Below, piece after piece: positions 53,601 through 64,000 of a stretch of DNA of 64,000 nt. The notes under the pieces were generated by a model. It worked only from the letters and a program-made list of their open reading frames with translations, searched no databases and was not told where the DNA came from. Source of the stretch: Ciona intestinalis (lineage: Eukaryota > Chordata > Ascidiacea > Phlebobranchia > Cionidae). The stretch lies in contig NC_020171.2 in assembly GCF_000224145.3 (NCBI RefSeq), positions 67,051-131,050 on the forward strand. The letters are read 5' to 3'. Every line of letters starts with the position of its first letter. Positions within the stretch are counted from its first letter, which is position 1. A program made the position numbers and the translations under genes.

Positions 53601-56526
53601 GCGTAGGGGGCGGGCGATACAACAAAGTCTACCTGCACGGTGCGCACCATAATTGCTGTTGTTCTAGACCAAACACAGCTCGGCATTTCTTGGGGTTCTG
53701 AGCTGTAGCGTGGATGTGTTGCGCATGCGTGGGTCGACACGGGCATGAGGTATTCCAATTTCGTATGACGGTTTTATGAAAAAGACACAATCCAAATGAA
53801 TAAAATGCACAAAAATTTTTTTTTAGTAAAAGTTGTTTTTTTAAAAAGGGAAAAAAGGCAGTTCAAAGTGCAAGCATGCATGAGAGTGGACGCATAGGAT
53901 ACCTATCACTTAAGCTGTAATGTTGCATTATATTTGATCGGGGGTAGTGTCCTTGTATTGAAGGAAAGTAACTTGAAGCTAAAGGTAAGAGAAAAGAAAG
54001 AAGAAATAAATGAATGTAATTTATTTATTTATCACCGCGTGGCCGGAAAACGACAGTCGTTATAACACGGGTGTTCTGTTTCATACACCTCGTGCTAGCT
54101 TACGAGTTACCATGTATGTTACTTGGTGGGTGATTGTTATTAATTTATTTCTGTATGGTTAACAATTTAAACAACTTAATAGTGACTTGCCAATAACATA
54201 TCTACTATGGTGAAATAGTGGCAGCGGTGAGCCTCCAGCCCAGTACCTTCTGGTTACAGCACTTAACTACTGTGCTATGATACCGGTTAGTTGTGTAATT
54301 TAAGGTGTCAGACAGAAAAGATTGTAAAAGATTAGAAGGCAGAAAAGAAATAGGAAGTTTTAAAGTAAAGATTATATTAACAGGGTAGAAAATAATTGTT
54401 AGATAAATACAGGGTAGAAATTAAATATTACCAAAACTGATAGTAAGGGCTTATTTTTAAGGTGTAATAAATTCAGTAACTTTTATGTTTTGCATGTTAC
54501 ACCTGTTATCTTGGCAAACAGAAATACTTTGTATAATTTATTTAAATAGGAAAAACAGTTATATAGTAACAGCACAAGTTAGAAACTGACCTGTGCAATC
54601 TTGAGTTTTTTCCTTTTTTCTTTTCTTTCTTTTACCCTGTTGATAAAACGTGGATTTCACATTATTTAATAATGGTACAAAATTTTTAAAACTTTACATT
54701 TCTTTTTTTACCTTTTTACACAATTTTTTTTTATAATTTTACACATTTTTTTTTTACATAGTTTCTCACAATAAATGCTGAAACTATGTAAAAAATTGTT
54801 CTTAATTAGTAAGTGTTCTAGCAGATATGAGACACAGTTTTTTTGGTAAAAAAAGCATTTTTGATAAAAAGCCAAAAATAACTTACATAATTATCTCTGG
54901 CACTCCAACCTGGAAACATCTGTTGGTGAAGTTGACGTTCTTTTCGAGCCATCTCGTAATATTTTTGTTGCTCTTCACGGTTAAGACTGTGCCACTGTAG
55001 GGTATTTGGGGTTATTTCTATATTTGAATAACCATTTTTGCCCATTTTTCTAAGGAATTACCCATTTTTGATTAAATATTATCCCATTTTTTTGGAATTA
55101 CCCATTTTTTGATAACTCGTTTTTGCCCATTTTTTTGAGGAATTACTGTTTTTAAGTTATTACCCATTTGTCCTCCATTTTTAGGGTGAATTCAAGAGTT
55201 ATAACAGGGGTGTTTTATTGTGAATCAGATGTTTATTATTTATATAACAGGGGTGTTAATAATGCGTTAAATGCAGTGGTTCGACACACCTCATGCTTCG
55301 ACAGTTAAAATGGACCTACAGAAAAACTTCCTATTTCTCGGAAATTTAGCAAAAAAACGAACCTTTCTTCCAAGTATTTGGTTGATTGCCGCACTTTCTT
55401 TCAGCGTGCATTCAGCGACCACTTTTGCCCGTTGTTCCTTCATATAGAGCATGAATGCATTGAGTGGTTTCTTCACATATGGCCGACTTGGTTTGTCGCC
55501 TTTTTCGCGTTTCTTTGAGCCAGGTTCAGGCCCAAAATTTCTAGGGAAAATTTATGATTTAAAACTAATTTTTTAAATAAATAAATATTTCACCGGGAAT
55601 TTTCAGATGCAGAAAATTTGGATTTTGGTTTTTAATACAGCAGTGCAAAAACATACATTTGTAATTCATATAGAGTATGATGGGGAAAGATGGGACTTCT
55701 TGTCATTTTATTTTCTTGTCCCATTCGGTAGTAAACAAAGAACATTCAAAGAATTATAAACCGTATCTTCACGACTCCAATAGACTGTTGTTAATAGTTT
55801 AAAACACGATCAGGATATTTGACTATTACGTGCTAAAGGTGTCCCATCTTCCTCTACTACACATTTTGTGTAAATTATAAGCTTTTTAAATTTGCTGTGC
55901 AAACAAAATATATTCAAGTAAGTTGTGGGTCTAAAAAATTTTAAAAAACATATTTCTGAATACAAAATTTAAAAAATGCACTTACTTTTTATCTACACCC
56001 CCTTTACTTTGGTTGTGGCCATTAGGTAAATGCCCAGGTAATGCCATGGCAGGGTGTGGTATCATAGTGGAATGCATGCCACTAACATGAGGGGGCACCA
56101 GTGGAAAAGGTGTTATAGCACTCATACCACCCGAAGTTGATGTAAATTGTGATGCAAATGGATATGGATATCGCAACATGCCAGCCATTGCACTAGCAGT
56201 ACATATGAATGGTGTTGGGCTAGTTGGTCTGAAATGAAAACCATAATTATGAGAAAAAAAATCGTCCAAATTTTACATGTTTATGTCTTGCTATATGTAT
56301 TATACATATGAAAATATACTGTATTCGTATAAATTGCAAATACTTAGTTGAGCATATCTTTAAGAACTATATGTGTTATAATACATACATGTACATATAT
56401 ATATGAATGAACGAGTTTAATTTATTCTGTGATGTAATTCTGAAATGTGAATCATTATTACAAAAATAAATTAATTTATTTAAAATTAATATATTTACGT
56501 GTGCATACCTTTAAAAACTTATGTCC

Positions 56527-56557
<31 letters not shown>

Positions 56558-57839
56558 GAATCAATGTATTTATTCATTTTTTTGCATAGCCGGAAAACGA
56601 AAGTCGTTATAACATGGGTGTTCTGTTTCATACACCTCGTGGTTTCTTACGAGTTACCATAAACTTTGTGGGTAAATATTTTTTTTGGTCATTTTTCCCT
56701 TTTTTTTGCATTGTATGGCTGACAATTTAGACAGCCCATTTAAATAAATATTAACATATCCAGTGGTCTAGGCAGCAGATTTTTGAACAAACCATTGTAC
56801 TAAACTAAAGTAATGTATATGTTATATATAGTAAGGTGGGGGAAGATGAGACACATTTTCATTCTATTTTCTGGTCTAATTTTTAGTAAACAAAGGACAT
56901 TCAAAAAATCATAAAACCGTATCCCCAAAACTCCCATAGAGCTTTGTTAATTGTTTAAAACATGACATGTGCAAAATGTGTCCCGTCTTACCCCACAGTA
57001 CTATACACCTATATTATATAAAGCACCATGTTATATATATATATGCATTCCAATGTTCTTACCCCCATGGACTAAGTGGGTTAGGTATTTGACCAAGTTG
57101 ACCAGGTAGTGGGTACATAGCTGGTACATCATTATGTCGTGGTAAACCTGTGTGGGGAAATACTTTGTCAATAAGACTTAATAATATAGTTTATTTTATT
57201 TTTTACGAAACTTTATTTTTTCTATATTTTTTATGACAAGAACCATTTTTTTTTGATGAAATCCACCTTTTTTGGCTTTTTCCACTTTCTGTACCATTAT
57301 ACACTCATTGCGTTGGTGTCACGATTTTGGGATTTTATAAAATATTTCGGTTATTGTACCTATTTATAAATTTTCTACTGTTTTGTGCAAACAACAGCTT
57401 AATCTGTATACAGTTTTTGTATTGTGGAGGTTTTAGATGACATTAGTGAAACACTTTATATTGTTTTTTTTTTGTTTCTGAAAGTTGAGTCTTATTTAAT
57501 CATGTAATGTGGTAACTGATTCAGTATTAAAACATACACACAAATTTATAAGTCGCCAAGTATAGAACTTTTAGGCTTTTATTCTTATTTTGGGGGCTAT
57601 TTTTCCTATTTCAAAGCCCCCAATTTAGTCAACCTATTAGTGACCACAGAAGTAAAGGAATAAAAAAGTGTTTTTAAGTAAGTAAACACACACGCTCAAT
57701 GGTAGCAGCACCAAGCCTTAAACCCAGTACCCTCTGGCTATGTAATAAACATCTTACCTGGTTTCCCATCTATATCTGTAGGGGAAGGTGTACCATACAA
57801 GAAGTGGTGATATGCATAAGGGTTATAAGGCACTTGACT
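50678..57839 (-). CDS. TCF7L2: TCF/LEF, Wnt/beta-catenin HMG-box transcription factor with C-clamp (5' exons missing)
   Basis: Ten reverse-strand exons: 57758-57839, 57063-57147, 55986-56228, 55363-55540, 54887-54994, 54591-54636, 53633-53702, 52465-52546, 51904-52143 and 50678-51223. They join in one frame of 559 residues plus stop. In order: a Pro-rich central region with PLSPWGPTSPTPF (Groucho-binding area); the HMG box split over two exons ([20 protein letters not shown]... and [18 protein letters not shown]...GWSARDNY); the basic tail [10 protein letters not shown] on its own 46 nt exon; the C-clamp over two exons ([20 protein letters not shown] then RKKKCIRY, four Cys); an acidic D-rich patch; and a long Ser/Pro/Asn-rich tail containing SPMSLSG, a weak CtBP-like motif. 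It binds DNA and recruits beta-catenin. The beta-catenin-binding N terminus was not found in the window. Symbol given for the TCF7L-type family; Ciona has a single TCF/LEF as far as I recall. Confidence 0.95.
51277..51463 (-). mobile_element. TA-flanked MITE, type A
   Basis: AGTAGGGTGGGGAAAGATGG to TTTCCCCCCACCCTACTA; in the last intron of TCF/LEF, 54 bp upstream of the final exon. Confidence 0.83.
51665..51855 (+). mobile_element. Type B/A MITE
   Basis: TACTGTGGGGTAAGATGGGG to ATCTTCCCCCACATTACTA. Confidence 0.8.
52611..52999. mobile_element. Type A (-) and type B (+) MITEs adjacent in a TCF/LEF intron
   Basis: A reverse copy at 52611-52801 (TATAGTAGGGTGGGAGAAGA; right end decayed to CCCCAACAGAACTA) and a forward type B copy at 52811-52999 (TACTGTGGGGTAAGATGGGA; CATCTTACCCCCAGTAAC). 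Confidence 0.78.
53015..53150 (-). mobile_element. SINE head and body fragment
   Basis: TGGCTAACAATTTGGACAAC to the reversed B box (GAGTTTTGAACCCGG) and A box. Confidence 0.68.
54008..54290 (-). mobile_element. tRNA-derived SINE, reverse
   Basis: GAATGTAATTTATTTATTTA tail, GGCCGGAAAACGACAGTCGT, head end TTAACTACTGTGCTATGAT. Confidence 0.8.
55671..55861 (-). mobile_element. MITE, type A
   Basis: TAGAGTATGATGGGGAAAGA; right TIR shortened to CATCTTCCTCTACTACA. Confidence 0.77.
56516..56790 (-). mobile_element. SINE behind a (TA)n microsatellite
   Basis: A (TA)n run (about 56525-56556) leads into the reverse SINE (ATGAATCAATGTATTTATTC to GGCTGACAATTTAGACAGCCC), eroded toward its head. Confidence 0.7.
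56826..57004 (-). mobile_element. MITE, type A left and type B right end
   Basis: TAGTAAGGTGGGGGAAGATG to CCCGTCTTACCCCACAGTAC, a mosaic of the two subfamilies. Confidence 0.8.
57615..57755 (-). mobile_element. SINE head remnant next to a TCF/LEF exon
   Basis: AGTCAACCTATTAGTGACCA to the reversed B box (AAGCCTTAAACCCAG), ending within a few bases of the exon at 57758. Confidence 0.6.
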
Positions 57840-60800
57840 CTGTAATAAAAAGTTTCTTATGTTATTCAAAACCTTATGTTTAATATTCCACAACTGTCTT
57901 GAAATTGGCTTGGGCCTTTGGGAAATTCTAATTATCCTTTCTTGGTTACAACTGTTAGGGGATCACAAGTTTAATTTACTTTAAATATTATCTTCAGGCA
58001 GTTATTGCTATGGGGGTATGGAGAAATACTCTTCAACTCCATATGTTATAACCAACCAAAGAGCTAGAGTTCATATATATGAGTAATGGTCCCATGTGCA
58101 ATAAGTTAGGTGATTACAGAAGTAAAATAGCTTCATATAACAGATTGCATTACAGAACTGTATACATTTATTACATAGTATGCATATTGATCAGGCTTTA
58201 TTAAACTGCACGCTATGAAACCACTGATAGGCTGCATAACTTTCACTAATTAACAATGATCTGTATAAAAATTTTGACTGGAAAATTTGTAAATATACCA
58301 AAATTTTGGGAAAAAAAATATGAGTTTTGGGGTTTTGCAAAACTGATTCAAAGTACCCTAGTCAGTTGGGACCCTAGACAATTAAAAAAACACTAATTTA
58401 AAAAAATGTGGCTTTCAAGAATAATACACCATATCATTGACTACAGACAAAGTTTTAAAGTTTTTTTTTAGACCTATTTAATTTCGGTGTGTACATTCGT
58501 AGTAAACTACAAACAAATGATGAATGTTTTTTCCGTAATTTTAGCGTGCACATTTTTAGTAAAGTGCTGCAACAACAGATATTTTGTGTTGTCTTTAACT
58601 AGCCCTTGTAAAATCGTGTTGCACAATATACAATGTAGTGTGTTATCATAGCACAACATTGGTGCATCATGAGTGGCTTAAAAGTTGCAACAGTAAATTA
58701 GTTTTCTACATTTTGTTTGTGTATCTCGCAGCTTAAGAGGATTTTAAGTGAACAAGTGGCGCGAAGGGACAGGGCTTGAAATGGGAACAAAAACTGAAAG
58801 TATCTTGTTAACTGTTCCAACTGCACTGAGAGCTTTTGAAAGCAATTAGGAAATCACACACAAAACACTTAAGTGGGGACTCCAATGTATCTCACACTGG
58901 TCAGAAACAAAAAAGACAAGTTCAAAGTACACACAACAGTATTAAGTGCCTGGTTGGGCTGAGCTGTTTCAAAGTAACATATTCAACTAATTAACGTAGC
59001 CATTGTGACGTCACACAGAAACCTGGGCTCGAATTTGAACTCTCGTGTGAGGCGCTATCACTTGAGCAACAATAAGCGACCATAATACTTATGTAAATAT
59101 TTAGAGCGTTACAGGTTAATCCGATTTATCCGTTGCTGTGATCGTAAACTCGTGCGTAATCTGCTCTGTCGTTTACATTCTATATGCGGTTGCCAATTAC
59201 AAAAATACTTATGGGTTGAAACCAGACGTCGGGTTAAGCACTGAGCGATGTTGGGGCATATACACACGGATATAAATGTCCAAATACTTCCTTCAGCGGC
59301 GCATTACTGCGATTTTGAGAGCGAAAGACAACATGCCTACTGCGCACTCACGCATGTGAGTCTCATGTCTATTTTCAGGGAGACGCGTGTCAGATGCGAA
59401 CCCGAATTGGCTCCGGAAACCCAAAGTGCACCACAAGATAACAGATTTTACGCCCCAATGCGCACTGGTGACACACTGATAAATGTGACAGTCGCGCGGA
59501 AAAGTCAAACAAAATCCCACACACGTAAGTATTTTCAAGAAATAACTGACAAGATGTTCGTATAGAATAAATCCCACAGCCTTGCTAAGCAATTAGAGTC
59601 GTTATATAGGTGCTAACGCATGTAGCGTTGACGTATGTAAGCATGTTAGTCAATCTCCTATAACAACCTGTCGTTGAATTAACACCTAATGTGTAAAGGT
59701 TGACACGAATTGCTTAAATCGTCGGCGCTGACAGCAAGTTTTCGTATATCCAGTTAAGTTTGGTCTGGACCGGTTTCAGCGGGTTATTTATCTTCGGTTC
59801 GATCTGCGCGGCACCATATACACGTCCCACGCGTTGATGTAATTGTTTGTATGGGCCGTTTTGTCAAATATTAATTCGGCGCAATTTGACAAACGAGTCA
59901 CAGCGAATCAAGGGACACACTATTTGTCTGTGAAGCTATGCTGGGTAGATAGCTTGCGTGTAAGCCAAGATGCCACAGATAATGCAAATGAATACAAACA
60001 TGTCTGCAGACACCTTGTCAGTGTAGCTTAATTGCCGGCTTGTTCACGCTGAACTAAAGCGTATAATCCAGCTGTGGCTTGAAACACGACTTTAGTCGGT
60101 AAATGCCATTACAGTTCGAAAGGTAAGTTTCTGCGGCGGTTGCGAATTTGTATTACAGGGCATTAAGCGCAGAGGTGGCGGGCCCGAAACTTGTTTTGAA
60201 AATACAGATTTAGACCGAAAACCGACGCAACTTTACGACGGTGAACGACTCTCTGGCTGCGTCTTAAGAAAACAAAACGGCACGAAGACACCCCCCACCG
60301 TGGTATTGTTACAACAGCTTCTGGGGTTGGCCAGCAAAAATATGACCACGTGATAACATCAAGTTAACATACCAACAGCTGGCATTGAACTTAAAATAGG
60401 GCGGAACATTATTACAAGTTAAACAGCACAAAAAAACGGTTCCGCAACATTTAGCAGTCTTTAAACAAAGTGAACTTTTCAAAACAGAATTTAATGGGTT
60501 GGTGGTTTAAAATGCAGTGTGTGGAATAGAGAGTGCTTCAGTTAGGACAACTTGGTAAAAAATCAAGTTTTAATAGTCGAAGTATTTGTATGAATACATG
60601 TGCGAGTACCGCGATGTCGGGCCACTTAAACTATTTTACAATTATCTCAAACGGAAGATCCCACTATGGTGGTACTCTCTTGACATTGTTTATTTTGTAG
60701 GAAGTCTCTGCGAGTCGTTCGTGCGTGATTCCGTTGATTAATGGCCCATGGCATGAGAAGTGTCAAGTACAAAAACTCTCCTTTGCGTATTAGCAAATGA

Positions 60801-61432
60801 GTGACAATACAAAGGCTTAGTGTACTTAGATGCCCAGTAGGGTGACTGTATTGCGTACAAGTGTCCTGCTTCGAAGGCCTGTGCACTTTACCGAGCGTTC
60901 GGTGTGGGCTAAATTATAACGCAGTGGGAAACCTAATACAGTGGGCTCCTATAAGTAGGGGGTCGCTTAGTAACTGTGTAACTGAGTGTAACTTTTTAGC
61001 GGACAATTGTGCGTAAATGTGCCTGCCAATCACCATGAATTACCCGACAAAACAACGTTTTTAACCTGCTCAGCAGAGCCAAAAACGGCACGGAAATAGA
61101 AGACAAATGATTCAAAACTACGACAGTGTAGACTAGGGCAGTTAATTTTAATAAACGATACGTTATAATAACGAATATTTTCTCTTAATTTGTCTTAACT
61201 ATACCCATATTCACTTAACTATTATGTCAATACTAAAAGTCAAAAATTTAATTAAACCTATTTTTCTTGTGGAATAAACGTTACGAACTCATCGTAAGTC
61301 AATTTTTTTGCCCCTTTTCCAAAAATATCCAAAAATTTAATGGTCAGCGTATGCAAAAAATTCAAGTATGTCCTTATCTTTTGAACAATGGGCCAGCCCT
61401 GTGGCTGAGTAATCGTAGTTATCTACAACTAA
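57840..61432. other. MITE-free region upstream of the recognised TCF/LEF exons
   Basis: No coding exon was recognised on either strand. 59.2-60.4 kb is richer in G+C than the surroundings and holds plus-strand donor-like sites (59526 gtaagt, 60123 gtaagt). A tRNA-like segment on the minus strand lies at about 59028-59085, and a TGACGTCA at 59006-59013. Plausibly a long TCF/LEF intron with regulatory DNA. Confidence 0.4.
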
Positions 61433-61592
61433 TATAGTACTGTGGTGTAAGATGGGATACCGTTAGCACCTAAATCCCATACTTCCTGATCGTGTTTTGA
61501 ACAATTAACAACGGTATTTTAAGGTTATATAATTTCCTAAATATTCTTTGTTTACTACCGAATGGGGCGAGAAAAGAGAATGGAAACAATAC
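61433..61592 (+). mobile_element. Type B MITE, right TIR lost
   Basis: TAGTACTGTGGTGTAAGATG, then a standard interior to GAGAAAAGAGAATGGAAAC. Confidence 0.72.
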
Positions 61593-64000
61593 TGTACATC
61601 TATAAATAGTTTGGTTGTAATTTTTCGCAGCAAAAAAATGTTCGAATGTGGTAGCATCGTGCCCACAGAGCTATAACGATAGAATAGAATACGGGGATTA
61701 GTGGTTCGCGACAGGACATGATAGATTTCACTGTACATTCATTCCTACAGTACAAACAAACACACAAGACAGGCGTGCACTCTAATCGGCTAGACAAAGT
61801 GTGAATGGGACGGTAGTCGAATAAAAGCGTAACGCGACACTCGGTAAATAGATAGGTCAATTAATCGCAAGGATAGTGACAGGGGTAGGGGGGAAGTAAC
61901 ACCCACCTTTAGGAGGGTAAGTGATGTTTACAACATAATTGCGTCAACCCCTTTTAATCGAGCGCTTTTGAGCAGGACGACAATCGTGGACGGGGAATTT
62001 GTCGTCAAGTGCTGTCCAGCACCTGCGCAAGTGGTTCTACCCTTCTGGTCGCATTTATTCATCTCTTACTCTATATTTCGAGTTTCGAAGGGCTTGAAAT
62101 CCCATTTAAGCGACACTACCGCAACCCCTTCTATTTAAAACTATTCTCTCAAGAAAAAAAACGACCAATTTAATTAAGTATAAATTATTAAAACGCGAAA
62201 GTAGTGATATAAATTGTTTTGGAGTATACAGAAATTTTAGATTTTGTTGGACACAAAACGCACTGCGTTGTTTTAAAAATGCACATATTATGTAACCGCA
62301 CAGTTAAATTTCAACTGTACTGTTCATAGCACCTTCTAAAAACGTCTTAACCTGACGGGAACTTGGAAACCAAGACGAGAAAAACTACTCGAAACGTAAC
62401 ATAATCCTTAAAATTTTCGCTGCGACGCGTAAAAAAATTAGACGAAAACGCTACTTTTCGAAAACACCCCAAAAACGGTGACTGCTAGTTTGGCGTGACT
62501 CAAATCTTAGCGGTCACGCCTTTGATGCGCGGCGTTATCGGCAAGGACAAAACTCATCAAAAGTTAGATACCGTGAATTTGGAGCCCCTTTGATGTGGCG
62601 TGTTGGTAGCATAGAAAAATATACGAATCAAAATGAACGGCCTTGTTGTACGTATTAGGTTACAACAGTCAATCGACTTTTTTGCATTTTTTTGCATCTT
62701 TTTTACCGTTTTTTAATACAAATATACACCATACTTGCGACACTTTCCTTTTGTGCATTTAGCTTAAGAAATGGCATCCTTTTTTGCGTTTTTCAATAAA
62801 AAGCGGACCGTACCATCGTATAAGTACCAATAGGCATATATTGGCGTTTCCATTTGGGCATTACGTTAAATTGGCTGTCATTTCATGTTGCATTTAGCCG
62901 AAAAGATGTCAGAATTTTTGTTAATAGATTATATTAATTTAGTACTTTAAATATTTTCAGTTCATTTTTGTCGCATATACAGCAAAAAATATAGCAAAAA
63001 TGTCAGATTTATCAGGTAGAATGACCAATAGATAACACTAGTTACAACCTAAGTCACATACATACACATGACGAATAAATCAGATCGGCGTTGGGCTATA
63101 TATTAACGAATCATATCTGAAAATAAATGATGGTTATTGAAAGCACACACGCCGATCAATTAAACAATTTCTCTCTAAATATGTACGGGTCAACGTCCGT
63201 TTAAAATGACAGACTCAATCACACAAGTGTTAATTGAATATATTTCAAGTCCTAATATCCCGTCCTTTTAAAACCCCCAACATTCAAGTACGGAACAATT
63301 GGTTACCGCATTCAATCGATTTGGCAAAACTTTGATTAATGACAGATATTTGATATTGTGGGTTTCAGGCCTTTAAACTATATACGTGTATTCCTAACAC
63401 TACATGTATTGGACTTCTATATATGGTTGAGGTCCTATATGGCGAGGTACGCCGGGGACGTGGCATTTAGGTCAGAGTTGTCCCATTAAATCAGTTCAAG
63501 CATATTAATACTGTGCATAAACAAAACAGGACATTTTTTTAATTCTACCCTATTTTTTGGCATCAATAAGTAGGTGTACCGTTTGGCGTATACCATGTAT
63601 TTAATATTCCTATTTTCTACCATGCATTTATAGCTACTTGTTACGTTATACCAGTGTCTCCTAAGCTTTTGTAGGCGTACCACTTATGTTAAATGATTGT
63701 CTTCCAGGTTGTACCTGAGCGACTCATTTAGGTTTACCAATAAAAAATAACGGTAAACTTTAAAGCATGATTTTTTATCTTTTACTACTTTTTTTAAATA
63801 AGTAAAAACAGTATAGTTACTTTTGCAAAGGGGATATTCATTTAATACCCGATAAAGAAAACCAACCCAATGTGAAGGTTTCGCGGTTAAAATGGGTTGT
63901 AACTTCTAAGTGTGGTAAACTACATTACAAGTAAATTAATCCTTCGCTATTTACAACCAAACGCAAATAACACGGTAATTCTACGACAATAGACAGTTAA
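61593..64000. other. Window end, no gene or known repeat seen
   Basis: Only short chance frames, the longest at 61600-61860 (-). AT-rich with poly-T runs near 62680-62710. No MITE or SINE of the families above. Confidence 0.4.

Noticed and set aside
59028-59085. tRNA gene on the minus strand
   Set aside because: It has A/B-box-like sequences but no closed acceptor or anticodon stem; probably an old SINE head.
59248-59592. Overlapping 105- and 99-codon frames on opposite strands
   Set aside because: Neither shows a domain, signal peptide or splice partner; opposite-strand overlap in G+C-richer DNA is expected by chance.

Overview
The window looks like a scaffold from a solitary ascidian, most likely Ciona (C. 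intestinalis/robusta type). It is AT-rich, with compact intron-bearing genes. It is packed with a tRNA-derived SINE ending in (ATTC)n and a roughly 190 bp TA-flanked MITE, which resemble from memory the Ciona families Cics-1 and Cimi-1. Acceptor-like AG dinucleotides lie just upstream of some start codons, as expected where spliced-leader trans-splicing is common. Several pairs of assembled contig ends overlap with about 2% divergence, as expected in a very heterozygous animal.

Layout, left to right. (1) 0.7-3.3 kb: the 3' exons of a METTL24-like methyltransferase gene (+). (2) 3.8-6.6 kb: two intronless thiamin pyrophosphokinase paralogues (+). They have diverged in a complementary way: one has lost the catalytic N-terminal motifs but kept the thiamin-binding C-terminal motifs, and the other shows the reverse. 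(3) 7.0-11.8 kb: a four-exon tetraspanin (-); its two middle exons appear twice around a 50-N gap, probably from an allelic contig overlap. (4) 13.6-16.5 kb: a mucin-like type I membrane protein (+) with a 30-residue tandem repeat and a C-terminal ITIM-like tyrosine motif. (5) 20.9-31.3 kb: nine exons encoding the Venus-flytrap ectodomain of a GABA-B-type receptor (+), cut off by a gap. (6) 32.1-32.2 kb: a lone signal-peptide exon (-). (7) 33.8-36.0 and 41.0-42.7 kb: two paralogous Ly6/uPAR-domain, Thr-rich, GPI-anchored proteins (-), separated by a 1.75 kb foldback element. (8) 44.8-47.6 kb: TAF12, a TFIID/SAGA histone-fold subunit (+). (9) 48.5 kb: tRNA-Ser(UGA) (-). (10) 50.7-57.8 kb: ten exons of the Wnt effector TCF/LEF (-), including a split HMG box, basic tail and complete C-clamp; its 5' exons lie beyond what could be recognised. 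(11) 57.8-64 kb: no gene recognised; probably upstream intron or regulatory sequence of TCF/LEF.

Functionally the left and middle parts are mostly cell-surface proteins (tetraspanin, mucin, GABA-B-like receptor, two Ly6/GPI proteins), the right part is nuclear regulation (TAF12, TCF/LEF), and a vitamin B1 module sits near the left end. About 70 MITE fragments make up very roughly a sixth of the window. They are almost absent from the TPK region (3.3-7.8 kb), most of TAF12 and the region beyond 57 kb. No single operon-like system links the genes. The most unusual biological signal is the reciprocal decay of the two TPK paralogues.
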